The notes: a model not told the origin generated them from the letters alone. A stretch of 64,000 bases of DNA from Flavobacterium sp. HSC-32F16 (GCF_024171645.1 NZ_JALKAC010000001.1:496001-560000); one strand, 5' to 3'; counted from the first letter of the stretch, positions 1 to 9,600 are shown. Numbers and translations: made by a program.

Positions 1-1151
1 GCAGGAACCGTGAAGTTTACAGTACCAGATAAAATACGTTTTGCTCTCAATGTATTTAAAACCGTAACAGCTTCATTAAACTTATTATCTCTGGCATAAC
101 ATTCTGCCAGAATTAAATATACTTCTGTCGTTTTCATCCCCACGGTAGGATAGAAAAATCTGGTGTATTGTGTTCCCCAATATGCTGTATTTGAACCCTG
201 ATCTAAATTAGTTGTACTAGTCGAGTTGAAAAACAAATTAAAACGTGCATCATTAGTGCCAAATAAAGTTCTCAATTCCGGACTGATAACATAAAGCTGG
301 CCGAAGTTCATTTCGTTATAACCTGTCATGTACATGTAACTCAATACTTCTATATTATTTGCTGCCGGCACTGCAACTGCAGTTGGTCCGCCTTGTTTGC
401 TGTAAGCTACCATATCAAAAATTTGATTGTTGTAGCTTAATGATTTTTCTGCTGCTTCCTGAGCTTGTGCAATTTCTCTTTTAAATAAATGCACTTTAGC
501 TTTAAAAGCATAAGCAAATGCTAATGACGGATGATAAACATCTAACGGTTTTTCCTGAAGATATGGCAGCGCTTGTTCAATATCTTTTTGAATAAAATCA
601 TAAACCTGTGCCACGGTAGATTTTGAAGGCTGTGCTTCTAAATCAAATTTATCCATGATACAAACACCGCCATCAGTTGCTGCAGTCTGCGGATCATATC
701 CTTTTGCGTAAGTGTTTACTAACAAAAAATGATCGTAAGCTCTGTAAATTTGGGCTTCGGCTTTTGCTAATTGTTTTGTATTCCCATCCCCTTTACTGTT
801 ATCTACTAATGAAATAATTGTATTCCATCTGTTGATATAATTATAAGCCTGATTGTAAAAACTAGAACCTGTTAATAACGAAACCCTGTCGACACTTTCA
901 TCAAAAGTAAAATTAAGAATATCGATGTTTGGCGTTCTTCCTATTACGTTGGCTTCTCTCATCCATTGATCGTCTGACAGGTATTGAAAGTTATTGATTG
1001 GATAACCGCGCCCAGGCAAAGAAACCATTTCATGAAACTGATCGGCTGTTTCGACTACTAAAGATCCTTTTGGTGTTATGTCTGTATATTCTTCACAAGA
1101 TGTTACTGAAAACATCATTACTGACAGAATTGAAATATATAAATGTTTCAT
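1..1151 (-). CDS. SusD/RagB-family outer-membrane lipoprotein (3' end outside window)
   Basis: SusD-type glycan- or nutrient-binding lipoprotein that caps its SusC partner on the cell surface. About 383 residues are visible, and the C-terminus lies left of base 1. The start at 1151 gives MKHLYISILSVMMFSVTSCEE, a type II signal peptide with the lipobox Cys at residue 19. Family hallmarks include the early ITPKGSLVVETADQF segment and TPR-like helices in the middle (YRAYDHFLLVNTYAKG, ALPYLQEKPLDVYHPSLAFA). Its start is 3 bases after the SusC stop codon, so the two are translationally adjacent. The substrate cannot be named because no glycoside hydrolase follows inside the window. Confidence 0.93.
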   Translation of the reverse strand, partial: MKHLYISILSVMMFSVTSCEEYTDITPKGSLVVETADQFHEMVSLPGRGYPINNFQYLSDDQWMREANVIGRTPNIDILNFTFDESVDRVSLLTGSSFYNQAYNYINRWNTIISLVDNSKGDGNTKQLAKAEAQIYRAYDHFLLVNTYAKGYDPQTAATDGGVCIMDKFDLEAQPSKSTVAQVYDFIQKDIEQALPYLQEKPLDVYHPSLAFAYAFKAKVHLFKREIAQAQEAAEKSLSYNNQIFDMVAYSKQGGPTAVAVPAANNIEVLSYMYMTGYNEMNFGQLYVISPELRTLFGTNDARFNLFFNSTSTTNLDQGSNTAYWGTQYTRFFYPTVGMKTTEVYLILAECYARDNKFNEAVTVLNTLRAKRILSGTVNFTVP

Positions 1152-1154
1152 AAT

Positions 1155-4100
1155 TTAAAGAGTAAGATTAAAGCCAAATAAATACGTTTTTGGCAATGGC
1201 AAATTACGTGTAGCTGAATTGGCAGAATAAACCTCAGGGTCAATACGATTTCCTGCAGCACTCCAATACCAGATATTATTCATCTGAAAAGTAAACTTAG
1301 CCGAAGAAATATTCATTTTAGAGGCAAACGTTTTGGGTAAATTATAAGCTAATGAAATGTTTCTAAGTTTGATGTAATCACCATCTACAACATTTATATC
1401 TGAGTTTCTCCATTGACTGCTCATGTTTACAGCATAGTTTCTAACACTTTCATCATAATCGACATACAAACGTGTATTTCCATTAGGATTTGCATCTGTA
1501 TAACGATCTGCAATACCAGAAAGGTTTACAGCATCTGTACCTGTATCCAGAACTTCTTTTCTCATTACATTTCCGCCTGAGAAAACAAATAATAAATTCA
1601 AATCAAATTGTTTATATGAAAATCGCTGCGATAACGAACCTGAGTATGTAGGTGTTAAACTTCCCATATTTACCAGCGCTTTAGGGGTATTAATTGTTTT
1701 AATAGAACTTGATACCGGAACGCCATTTGCATCAAAAGTGACTGCAGGATTTCCGTTTTCATCTAAAACATAAGGATATCCGTTAACTGTTCCACCGTAT
1801 TTGTAAGCGTATAAACTATTATAAGTTTCTCCTATTAAGAAATAATTTAATGGCGAACTTACATAAGAAGCTGCTGACGATTCTGCTCTTGTAATTTTCT
1901 CAACAGTTGTTCTGTTAAAGGCTAAAATTACATTAGAACCAATACGGAAACTTCCGTTATTGTACCAATCTGAACCAACGCTGAATTCGACTCCTTTGTT
2001 TAATAAAGCTCCGGCATTAATTCTTCTGTTTAAAGCACCAACCGTTGGATCTAAATCAGTTGTAGCCAATAAATCACTGCTGTATTTACGATAAATATCA
2101 ATACTACCGTTTAATTTAGCTCTAAACAAACTGTAATCAACACCTAAATTGGTACTTTGTGTTTTTTCCCATCTTAACATTGGGTTGGGCTGTCCGGTAA
2201 TATTGGTATATTGTATAGACTGATATAAATTATCATTTCTTCTGGTAGCCGTTACGTACGGTGTTGTACTTTGATCTATGTTTCCGTTAACACCATAAGT
2301 GGCTCTTACTTTAAGTGCCGTAACCCATTTTATTTCTTTCATGAATTCTTCATTACTCGCATTCCATCCAAAACCAGTAGACCATAAAGGACGGTTTTTA
2401 TATTTTGGATCAACTCCAAATAAATCTGCCCTGTCTACTCGGTAACTTCCTGTTACGTTGTATTTTGATAAGAAAGTGTACCCCAAAGTACTAAAAACCG
2501 AAAAGTAACGGTGAAGAATCTCTGTTTGTGTTCTTGATAATGCAGACAAAGTTCTATTGTTTCCGTACATATAACTTGGCGTTCCAGTCTGGCTTAAGGC
2601 AAGATTATTCATTACAGCCGAAGAAAGTGTTACAGGATCGTAACCATATCGCAATTGTTCGATTGTTCTTGGAAGAAAAGTTTCACGCATTTCAAAACCA
2701 GCCAGCGCGTTAACAGAGTGTTTACCTTCGCTAAAATCCTGAGTATAATCTAATTGGTTTCTAAAAGAATAATTAGTTGACTGGTTGCTTATTTGTTTGT
2801 ATCTCCCTCCGGTAGAAAAACCTTCTAAATACGTATAAGCATTAGTTGCAGGATTATAAGCTGTTAAAGCATTAATAGCGTAACGCATTTTATATGAGTT
2901 AACGTCATAAAACTGCTCGTTATCATTTTTTCTAACTTCGTATTGAAATTGCGTACTAAGACTTAAACCTCTCCATAATTTCGCTTTAAGATTTCCAAAA
3001 GCTCTTAAGCTTAATGATTTTTCTTTTAAAATTCCTTCCTGAAGTGCATCAAGAACATTAAAAGTCATGGGTTTAAATCCGCTTAAAGCTGCTAGTTTTT
3101 CTGCCGCAGCAGGATTAATAACACCGCTGGAAGTGAAACCGTCTTTAATTCCAACAAAAGGTGATACTACTAAATTACCGTTATCGTCTGTAATTCGTTC
3201 GTATCTTTTTTGAATATCGTAATTATTGAAATCATTATCAGTTACATTATCATTGCTGTAAGTTCCGTTGATTCCAAATGTAGCATTCAACCAGTTGTTT
3301 ACCTGAAAACTGCTTTTGGCATACAAATTAAATGATCTGCTTTCGTTAAATTTAATACGATTTTTTGCTTCATCATAATTCAATGACACATAAGTGTTTT
3401 GTCTGCTTGTACTTCCGGAAAACGAAACATTGTAACGTTGTCTAAATTCATTCTGCCATACATTATCGCGATAATCTTTGACATAATCATTCTTTCTCCA
3501 TTGGGCAATAGTACTGTCGTAATCTGCACTGTTGATTTTTCCTTCTTCTAAATTTCTGTTCAGCTGATAAAGCGGACTATAGTATTTCATACTGCTGTTT
3601 CCAATATCTCCATAACTGCTGAACATCGTAGCCGTATCGGCAAACCTGCCTCTTTCTCTATTGTAAACTGCCTGTTCAAAATCGATTAAATCGCTTGTTG
3701 AAGCGTAATTCATATCTCTTAAATTCGGCTTGGTAGAAACAAAGAAATCCGAGTTGATGCTCACTTTTAGTTTACCATTTCCTTTTTTAGTAACGATAAC
3801 GATAATTCCGTTTGCCGCTCTTGAACCATAAATAGAGGCCGCTGCGGCATCTTTTAGAACATTTATGCTCTCCACATCATACGGATTAATATCTTCCAGC
3901 GTTAATTCAGTCGGAAGTCCATCTACTACTAAAAGCGGACTAAATCCTACTTCTGATCCGGAAAAAGTTCCCATACCTCGCAATATCGGCGTATCTGCAC
4001 CTCCTCCGGTTGGATTTTTTTGAAATACTAAACCTGCTACACGACCTTCTAAGGCACTTGTCAAATCAGCATTGATATTTTCATTTAAGGTTTTCTCACT

Positions 4101-4799
4101 AATTGTAGAAATAGAACCGGTAGAATGGCTTCTTTCTAAAGTTTGATACCCTGTAATTACCACTTCTTTCATTGCGGCAACTTTATCTTCAACAATAAGA
4201 GTTAACTGCGTTCTGCTGCCAATACCAAAAGTTTTTTTCTCGATCGTTAATCCAGTACATTCGATAATACCATCAGAAGGAACGCCGTCAAAAGAAAAAC
4301 TTCCGTCAAAATCAGTAATACTGACTCTGTTTGTTCCTGACAGAGAAACGGTTACTCCCGGAAAAGGTTCGTTTTTATTGTTTAGTACTTTTCCGCGAAT
4401 ATTTATTAATTCGTTTCCCAAGCTCTCCCCTTTTTCTTTTGCAGCAGTTACCACAATGGTTTGATTGGTAATATTATATTTTAAATTTTGAGATTTAAAA
4501 ATTTGATTTAAAGTTTCATTCAAAGATGAATTTTTAACATTGATGCTTACAGGTTTAGAATCTTTAAGCAGTTTTTGAGTGTATAAAACTTCATGATTGG
4601 CCTGTTTGGCAACTTCTTTTAAAACTGTTTCAAGCGATGCACCTTTAAAAGTAATGGTGATGTTTTGTGCTTGGCCCGAATAACTGCAAAACAGTATAAA
4701 AAGTACACTAACCGCCCATAAATGAGCAGAAAAATTGAATCCGGGAATCTTTTTTTTAGTTTTTTTGTAAGGTTTTTTTTGTTGTAAATTAAATTTCAT
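1155..4799 (-). CDS. SusC/RagA-type TonB-dependent receptor with STN signalling domain
   Basis: Outer-membrane TonB-dependent transporter of 1,214 residues. In order: a signal segment (about residues 27-45), an STN (secretin/TonB short N-terminal) domain (about 46-115), a CarboxypepD-regulatory-like domain (about 133-205), a plug beginning near MKEVVITGYQTLERS, and a 22-strand barrel ending in TYLFGFNLTL. The STN domain is the part that contacts an inner-membrane FecR protein in known FecI/FecR-type systems, and fecR and an ECF sigma gene lie directly upstream in the same orientation. SusD follows 3 bases downstream. The transported substrate is unknown. Length and domain order are normal for this receptor subfamily. 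Confidence 0.95.
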   Translation of the reverse strand: MKFNLQQKKPYKKTKKKIPGFNFSAHLWAVSVLFILFCSYSGQAQNITITFKGASLETVLKEVAKQANHEVLYTQKLLKDSKPVSINVKNSSLNETLNQIFKSQNLKYNITNQTIVVTAAKEKGESLGNELINIRGKVLNNKNEPFPGVTVSLSGTNRVSITDFDGSFSFDGVPSDGIIECTGLTIEKKTFGIGSRTQLTLIVEDKVAAMKEVVITGYQTLERSHSTGSISTISEKTLNENINADLTSALEGRVAGLVFQKNPTGGGADTPILRGMGTFSGSEVGFSPLLVVDGLPTELTLEDINPYDVESINVLKDAAAASIYGSRAANGIIVIVTKKGNGKLKVSINSDFFVSTKPNLRDMNYASTSDLIDFEQAVYNRERGRFADTATMFSSYGDIGNSSMKYYSPLYQLNRNLEEGKINSADYDSTIAQWRKNDYVKDYRDNVWQNEFRQRYNVSFSGSTSRQNTYVSLNYDEAKNRIKFNESRSFNLYAKSSFQVNNWLNATFGINGTYSNDNVTDNDFNNYDIQKRYERITDDNGNLVVSPFVGIKDGFTSSGVINPAAAEKLAALSGFKPMTFNVLDALQEGILKEKSLSLRAFGNLKAKLWRGLSLSTQFQYEVRKNDNEQFYDVNSYKMRYAINALTAYNPATNAYTYLEGFSTGGRYKQISNQSTNYSFRNQLDYTQDFSEGKHSVNALAGFEMRETFLPRTIEQLRYGYDPVTLSSAVMNNLALSQTGTPSYMYGNNRTLSALSRTQTEILHRYFSVFSTLGYTFLSKYNVTGSYRVDRADLFGVDPKYKNRPLWSTGFGWNASNEEFMKEIKWVTALKVRATYGVNGNIDQSTTPYVTATRRNDNLYQSIQYTNITGQPNPMLRWEKTQSTNLGVDYSLFRAKLNGSIDIYRKYSSDLLATTDLDPTVGALNRRINAGALLNKGVEFSVGSDWYNNGSFRIGSNVILAFNRTTVEKITRAESSAASYVSSPLNYFLIGETYNSLYAYKYGGTVNGYPYVLDENGNPAVTFDANGVPVSSSIKTINTPKALVNMGSLTPTYSGSLSQRFSYKQFDLNLLFVFSGGNVMRKEVLDTGTDAVNLSGIADRYTDANPNGNTRLYVDYDESVRNYAVNMSSQWRNSDINVVDGDYIKLRNISLAYNLPKTFASKMNISSAKFTFQMNNIWYWSAAGNRIDPEVYSANSATRNLPLPKTYLFGFNLTL

Positions 4800-4865
4800 A
4801 CATTTACATTGGTTTTAGTTAAACGAATAGGTGGACAACTTATACTGGCTATAAACCTTTATAAC

Positions 4866-4896
4866 AACCAGAAGCATCGCAACTGCCTCTGGTTTT
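4866..4896. terminator. Hairpin between fecR and susC
   Basis: Inverted repeat AACCAGA...TCTGGTT with a run of T on the plus-strand side. It lies in the 137-base gap between fecR and the receptor gene. It may partly terminate fecR transcripts or separate switch genes from receptor expression. The loop is long (about 15 bases), so this is tentative. Confidence 0.3.
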
Positions 4897-4936
4897 TTAT
4901 TTTATAACGTAGTATTTTCGGTTAAACTTAAAAGTC

Positions 4937-6079
4937 TTACGGATATACAATTACTGTTTTTCCTTCAACCTTAAATTTTATATTATTAAGCTCAAGTACT
5001 TTTAATACTTCAGACAAATTTTTGTTTCTAAACGTACCGCCATTGAATCGAACATCAGATACATCCCCGCGATATTCTGCTTTAATTCCGTACCAGCGTT
5101 CCAATTGTTTCATTACTGATTTCAAATCGGCATTATCAAATTTAAAACGGCCGTTTTTCCAAGCAATAGCCGTTTCCGGATCAACTTCTCTAACTTTGAT
5201 TTTAGAAAAACTCTCAGAAACATCAGACTGCTGTCCGGGTTTTAAAATTGTTTTTTGATTTTTGCTCGTTACCGCTACACTTCCTTCCAATAAAGTGGTT
5301 TTTACAACAGATTCATTGGCGTAAGCATGAACATTAAAATGGGTTCCTAATACTTCAATAGACTGATTATCTGATTTTACGATAAAAGGTTTGTTTTTAT
5401 TTTTGGCCACTTCAAAATAAGCTTCTCCTTCTAACTCCACAATTCTTTTATCTCCGTTAAATTGTGTTGGATATTTAAGAGACGAAACGGCATTTAGATA
5501 TACTTTCGTTCCGTCTGCCAAAACAATATTATATTGACCGCCTGTAGGTGTCGAAAGCGTATTGAAAGAGTTATCCTCTTTTGAGCCCGCCGCATTTGGA
5601 TTTATGATATAGGTTATTTCACCATTTGCATTCATCTTAATGGTAACTTCTTCTTTATCGCCTTCGTGAGCAATGGTATCTTTTTCTGAAATATTGGCCA
5701 GAACAATTTGTTTACCGTTAGAAAGTGTCAGGATTCCTCTGGTTCCGCCAGGCGCAATTTCATTTTGTTTTTCGACAACCTGAATTTGTTTTTCTTTTTC
5801 TTTTGATTTGGTAAAGTAAAATATTCCCGTACCCAAGAATAAAGCTATAGAGGCTGCAGCCACAACACGAGGCCAAATGCTGATTACTTTGGTTTCTTGA
5901 TGTAATGGCAGTTTCGATTCCAGATATTCGTAACTATTTTCAAGTTCATACTCGCTTAGCTGTAATTTACTAGTAGACGCTTTTTTTAGATACCATGCAT
6001 CTAGTTGATCTTTATCTTCATGTGATAAAGTGCCATTTTTGTATTTTTGAAGCAGCTCTAAGATTTCAGTTTCTTTCAT
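4937..6079 (-). CDS. FecR-family anti-sigma factor
   Basis: Inner-membrane sigma regulator of 380 residues. The cytoplasmic N-terminus (KETEILELLQKYKNGTLSHED) resembles the sigma-binding region. One transmembrane helix follows near residues 68-88 (VVAAASIALFLGTGIFYF), then a periplasmic FecR domain (about 175-275, with YLNAVSSLKYPTQF and VELEGEAYFEVAKN) and a C-terminal STN-like domain ending in FKVEGKTVIVYP. It lies 197 bases downstream of the ECF sigma gene and just upstream of the STN-bearing receptor. That is the standard order for a substrate-sensing loop: receptor, then FecR, then sigma factor, then receptor transcription. Confidence 0.95.
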   Translation of the reverse strand: MKETEILELLQKYKNGTLSHEDKDQLDAWYLKKASTSKLQLSEYELENSYEYLESKLPLHQETKVISIWPRVVAAASIALFLGTGIFYFTKSKEKEKQIQVVEKQNEIAPGGTRGILTLSNGKQIVLANISEKDTIAHEGDKEEVTIKMNANGEITYIINPNAAGSKEDNSFNTLSTPTGGQYNIVLADGTKVYLNAVSSLKYPTQFNGDKRIVELEGEAYFEVAKNKNKPFIVKSDNQSIEVLGTHFNVHAYANESVVKTTLLEGSVAVTSKNQKTILKPGQQSDVSESFSKIKVREVDPETAIAWKNGRFKFDNADLKSVMKQLERWYGIKAEYRGDVSDVRFNGGTFRNKNLSEVLKVLELNNIKFKVEGKTVIVYP

Positions 6080-6276
6080 ATATACAACACGAAATTTTGT
6101 CCCGTTTTTAAGTAAGACAGTTATATATGGCTTTTGTCATAGACAAAACCGAAAAAAAATTAAAAAAAATATTATTATATCATTAACAAATCCGGCACAA
6201 TGTTAGTTTCTGTTTATTAATGAGCGCATTAAGAGTAAATTCTATCACAAAAATTAACAAAAACCTTTATAATAAT

Positions 6277-6846
6277 TCACCATACAAAAACACCCATCAA
6301 AGATTTGAGTTTTTCCCGCAGAATTTTAAGCGAATTATATACTTGCTGCTTGGCTGTTTTATCTGTAATATTTAATTGAAGTGCGATTTCATCATATGAA
6401 AGTTCTTCTACTTTTCTTAATAGAAAAACTTCTCGCATTTTTTCGGGAAGTAAAGCAATTTCTTTTGCAATAATGGCTTCCAATTCTTTTTCGCGAAGAT
6501 TAGAATCAGCAAAAACATAATCTTGTTCGATAAAATCGGAAATGGAATCAGCATATCGCGAAACCACTTTTTCATGTGCGATATGATTAAGAACTCTGTT
6601 TTTAACCGCTTTATATAAATAAGAAGAAAGAGATCCTGTAACGGCCAATTCATGACGTTTGTTCCAGATGGTCAAAAAAACCTCCTGAACTACATCGTTA
6701 GCCTCATCTTGATTTTCAAGAATTTTATAGGCATGATTAATTAAGATTTTAGAATATCTTTTAAAAATTTCTGTATACGCCAGCTGGTCATCTTTCTTAA
6801 GAAGATCTAATAAAATATGATCAGCATATTCGCTATAAACAGGCAT
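6277..6846 (-). CDS. ECF-type RNA polymerase sigma factor
   Basis: Sigma-70 family extracytoplasmic-function sigma factor of 189 residues. Region 2 is seen at about residues 20-85 (YTEIFKRYSKILINHAYKIL and the DVVQEVFLTIWNKR motif). Region 4 is at about 130-180 (LPEKMREVFLLRKVEELSYD followed by a helix-turn-helix). It is first in the minus-strand series sigma, fecR, susC, susD, and probably directs transcription of the receptor genes when released by FecR. An alternative reading frame inside it (6417-6653) has no family signal. Confidence 0.95.
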   Translation of the reverse strand: MPVYSEYADHILLDLLKKDDQLAYTEIFKRYSKILINHAYKILENQDEANDVVQEVFLTIWNKRHELAVTGSLSSYLYKAVKNRVLNHIAHEKVVSRYADSISDFIEQDYVFADSNLREKELEAIIAKEIALLPEKMREVFLLRKVEELSYDEIALQLNITDKTAKQQVYNSLKILREKLKSLMGVFVW

Positions 6847-7116
6847 TAATGGAAGGAGTTGAGAATCAAAAACGCAATATTAAACATTTTTTATGTTAAA
6901 AGCTAAAAGATGACACTGTTACTCAAGGCTGGAATATCTGGGATCTGACCTCATTTTTATATCTAACTGTATATTCTGCGCCGTTCTTCCGGATAATCCT
7001 TCCTAAAATAACAGGCAAATTTTTATTATAAATCCCTGCAGTGCTTGTAAGAGTTACTTTGCCAAAGAATTAGGCAGTAGTATTTTAGTATTGATTATTA
7101 TGATCTAACAGATAAC
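6847..7116. other. Non-coding stretch upstream of the sigma gene
   Basis: About 270 bases between the sigma gene start and the terminator at 7117. It should hold the promoter of the sigma/fecR/sus series. No ORF with coding character, repeat or convincing TAnnTTTG box was recognised. Confidence 0.4.
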
Positions 7117-7146
7117 AAAAAGAGCTGTTAACAGACAGCTCTTTTT
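7117..7146. terminator. Bidirectional rho-independent terminator
   Basis: Perfect 12-bp stem AAAAAGAGCTGT / ACAGCTCTTTTT with a 6-base loop and T-runs on both sides. It lies 20 bases beyond the stop of the small lipoprotein gene at 7166-7573. Confidence 0.85.
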
Positions 7147-7165
7147 GATTCAAAACTAAGTTTTG

Positions 7166-7573
7166 CTACTTTTTCTTTTGATTTACATTGTTTTTTTTAT
7201 CAGCATCTTTCTGCTTTGGTGATGAGTTCGTATAAGTAGATCCATCTTCTGCACTTTCACCCGGACCACTTCCAGAACCGGTATTTCCTGATACGGTTGC
7301 ATCTGTTCCGGAATTACTTCCCGCTGCAGGAGTTTTTGTATCATTATCTGAAGGTGCAGGATTTGGTCCCGATGCGCTTCCTGACCCTGTATTAGGACTT
7401 CCTTCGCTGTTTGCTCCAGAAGCATCTAAACTAGTGCTGTCCTGAACTTTTGTACTATCTAAAGGAACCTGAGTCGTTTCGATTTCATCGCTGTATCCGT
7501 CTTTATTGTTTTTGCACGAAAATAAAAGGCTGGTAAAAAGTAAGACAACGGCTATTTTGGATAACGTTTTCAT
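7166..7573 (-). CDS. Small Ser/Gly/Pro-rich lipoprotein of unknown function
   Basis: 135-residue predicted lipoprotein: the signal peptide ends with the lipobox LLFSC (Cys near residue 20). The remainder is low complexity, rich in Gly, Ser, Thr, Pro, Asp and Lys, with no hydrophobic core and a basic tail (DADKKNNVNQKKK). It is probably disordered and surface- or periplasm-exposed. It is a monocistron between two terminator or promoter regions. No family is recognised. Stress-related small lipoproteins of this kind are common in Flavobacterium, but that role is not shown here. Confidence 0.75.
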   Translation of the reverse strand: MKTLSKIAVVLLFTSLLFSCKNNKDGYSDEIETTQVPLDSTKVQDSTSLDASGANSEGSPNTGSGSASGPNPAPSDNDTKTPAAGSNSGTDATVSGNTGSGSGPGESAEDGSTYTNSSPKQKDADKKNNVNQKKK

Positions 7574-7601
7574 AATTATAAGTTTTTGAATTTACAATCT
7601 T

Positions 7602-7609
7602 CAAATTTA
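7602..7609 (-). promoter_or_regulatory. -7 box for the small lipoprotein gene
   Basis: TAAATTTG on the minus strand, matching the Bacteroidota TAnnTTTG box, 28 bases before the ATG at 7573. A -33 TTG at proper distance is not clear. Confidence 0.4.
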
Positions 7610-7685
7610 TTATAACCATTTCCCAACTCTTTACACAATTCCTGTAATATTTTATAATCAGCACCTTAAGTATTCTAAATCGTAT

Positions 7686-7832
7686 CTAAACTATTTGTGA
7701 GATTAACAAAAGTGCTATAAAGAAAACCATCGTAAATACCATTAAATTGATGATTCGGTCTTTATTCTGCATAGATTTATTTGAAACATATAACTTTGTA
7801 ATCTCCTTGCTTCTTGTTTTATTTACTTTCAT
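7686..7832 (-). CDS. Small single-pass membrane protein (48 aa)
   Basis: Short open frame starting with ATG at 7832. It has a basic N-terminus (MKVNKTRSKEITK), a polar middle, and a C-terminal hydrophobic helix (NLMVFTMVFFIALLLISQIV) that ends at the stop. The charge and hydrophobicity pattern is that of a tail-anchored inner-membrane micro-protein. It stands alone in a 500-base gap, with no homolog recognised. Support is compositional only. Confidence 0.45.
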   Translation of the reverse strand: MKVNKTRSKEITKLYVSNKSMQNKDRIINLMVFTMVFFIALLLISQIV

Positions 7833-8075
7833 TTTTAATGTTTTGCGTTTATACTAATTTGTATAAGCAAAAAACAAATGGTATGCCAAAGCCTTTAAAA
7901 CAAAACAAATAACTCATTATCAAATAAATATAAAATACAAATTAGGTTTCATTTATAGAACCCTATCAAAATGATAAGAGCTGCGATTCAAAATGAAAGG
8001 GATAATGCCTTCAAATTTTTCAATACTTTAACTCGTCTTATTTTAGTATTACAGATTGCACAATAAAACTTTGTA

Positions 8076-8522
8076 TCAAAATATTGCTTCTTCCAAAAAT
8101 TCAATCACTTCACCATTCGGGCTGTATACCAAACTATTGGCAACCGTAACGAAACGGCTTTTTGAATGCAGCTCTAAAACTTCTTTTGCTGAAAGGGGTT
8201 TTGCTCCATTTGCAATTGCCTCTTGATAAGCTTCCTGAGCATCATTAACCGTAAAACACAAATGCATTATGGAATTCTGAACATATTCTTCTCCTCGTTG
8301 ATGTTTTCGTCCCTGCGAAGGAAAATCAGCATCTTGATCGCATATTTCTATGTAACAATCAAAATACTTGTTGCGCATCATGACACATTGTTTTAAATTA
8401 AATTCGGGAAGACTCCAGGAATGTGCGATTTCAAAATGAAGGCTTTGATAGAATTTTAAAGTTGCCTGAAAATCTTGTGCTTTGATTGCGAAATGATGAA
8501 ATCCTTTGATTATAACTGCCAT
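8076..8522 (-). CDS. VOC-family (glyoxalase/bleomycin-resistance fold) protein
   Basis: Vicinal-oxygen-chelate fold protein. The preferred start is the ATG at 8522 (MAVIIKGFHHFAIKA), because the family fold begins at IKGFHHFAIKAQDFQATLKF. A longer in-frame start at 8555 would overlap the divergent promoter region. Metal-ligand-type residues are visible: His near the first strand (HHFAI), Glu/Cys in YIEICDQD, His in IMHLCFTV, and Glu in the final strand (GEVIEFLEE). About 148 residues is one VOC module pair. It is divergent from an HxlR regulator (71 bases apart), which suggests control by that regulator. The substrate is unknown. Confidence 0.85.
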   Translation of the reverse strand: MAVIIKGFHHFAIKAQDFQATLKFYQSLHFEIAHSWSLPEFNLKQCVMMRNKYFDCYIEICDQDADFPSQGRKHQRGEEYVQNSIMHLCFTVNDAQEAYQEAIANGAKPLSAKEVLELHSKSRFVTVANSLVYSPNGEVIEFLEEAIF

Positions 8523-8593
8523 TTTATCTATTTTTGAAAGACAAATATAAGCCATGCAAGTCGTTCCAGATTCTGCTTACAAAATTGTTAGTT

Positions 8594-8923
8594 ATGCGAA
8601 AACCTACTTCTACCAACCTCGAAAACGAAATCAATCTAACGAACTTCTGCAACGGATCCAGAGCATTACTTTTAATCAATGGACGATGGAAACTTCCTGT
8701 TTTGTTTTTTCTGCTGAACAATAATACTGGAACATTTTCTGATTTTATCAAACTTCTTCCTGACGTAAGCGACCGAATGCTGGCACTTCATCTTAAAGAA
8801 ATGATTTCTGATGATCTTATTGTTAAAAAGAAAAATGGAACATCACTGACCTATTATTTAACAGATAAGGGAATTTCTTTAAAACCTGTATTAAATTCTC
8901 TAGCCGACTGGAATACCAATTAG
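8594..8923 (+). CDS. HxlR-family winged-helix transcriptional regulator
   Basis: 109-residue MarR-like HxlR regulator starting at the ATG at 8594 (MRKPTSTNLENEINLTNFCN). An upstream TTG frame exists but would overlap the VOC promoter. Typical family segments are INGRWKLPVLFFLL, FSDFIKLLPDVSDRMLALHL (recognition helix) and the wing KKNGTSLTYYLTDKG, ending in LADWNTN. It is divergent from the VOC gene. HxlR proteins often sense electrophiles or quinones and control a neighbouring enzyme. A single Cys near residue 19 (LTNFCNGS) could be the redox sensor, since many family members carry a Cys there. Confidence 0.9.
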   Translation: MRKPTSTNLENEINLTNFCNGSRALLLINGRWKLPVLFFLLNNNTGTFSDFIKLLPDVSDRMLALHLKEMISDDLIVKKKNGTSLTYYLTDKGISLKPVLNSLADWNTN

Positions 8924-8926
8924 ACT

Positions 8927-9451
8927 TTAATTTAAACAAGGTAACTGCAATACATTCGCATTTAATGGCTGCTCAATTTTTCGCTCCAGTTTTTCATTAT
9001 TAATCGTAATGTAGACTTCCATAGAACCCGTCCCCACTTTGAGCGCCAGGATATGACCGCCGTAAGCATCAAATTTATCATCGGTTGCCACTCCATGAAT
9101 ATGTAATGAAGGTTTTCCTCCGCTCCATGCTATTGATCCGGTTAAACTTCCCATTTCGACTTTATTGAACGTTTTTGGATTAAATTTCTTTTGGCTGAAA
9201 TCATAAAAGCCAAATGTTACTTCCTGTGCAAAACCTATTCCTGTAAAATTAGCAGATGGAATTTGTTGTTCACTTACCAGACTTTCAATTAACGCCAGAA
9301 CATTATCTCCTTCTCGCATCACCATTAAATATCCGTTGGCGGTTTTAGTATATCGGCATTTTTGATTGTTGTCTTTCTGCTGGGCATTTATTATATGTTT
9401 TCCAAGAATAAGTAATAGTGTTATAATGATTTTTTTTGATGATAATGACAT
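8927..9451 (-). CDS. Exported PPC (DUF296) domain protein
   Basis: 174 residues from the ATG at 9451 (MSLSSKKIIITLLLILGKHI...NAQQ), giving a clear signal peptide. The mature part is a PPC/DUF296 domain: YLMVMREGDNVLALIESL, then IPSANFTGIGFAQEVTFGFY, then LTGSIAWSGGKPSLHIHGVA with the metal-binding His pair, then GGHILALKVGTGSMEVYI. Bacterial PPC proteins are usually cytoplasmic and trimeric, so the signal peptide is notable. The stop is only 3 bases from the convergent HxlR stop. Function is unknown; the conserved HxH suggests metal binding. Confidence 0.8.
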   Translation of the reverse strand: MSLSSKKIIITLLLILGKHIINAQQKDNNQKCRYTKTANGYLMVMREGDNVLALIESLVSEQQIPSANFTGIGFAQEVTFGFYDFSQKKFNPKTFNKVEMGSLTGSIAWSGGKPSLHIHGVATDDKFDAYGGHILALKVGTGSMEVYITINNEKLERKIEQPLNANVLQLPCLN

Positions 9452-9600
9452 ATTTATAGGGGTTTTAAATTTAAGATTTGATGTAAAGTACAGCAATCAA
9501 TTTATATTGATATAACGTGACTTTGAGAAGTTTTTTATCTGTTCAGACCTTATAAATTTAAGGAAAATTTAATCAATTCTTCATCAGCATCCTCTCAAAA

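Noticed and set aside
6417..6653. Alternative frame inside the sigma factor gene
   Set aside because: Same strand, different frame, no homology; the sigma frame has clear regions 2 and 4.
8523..8555. Longer start for the VOC protein and a TTG start at 8534 for the HxlR protein
   Set aside because: Both would make the divergent genes overlap and remove the promoter region; the family folds begin at the later ATG codons.
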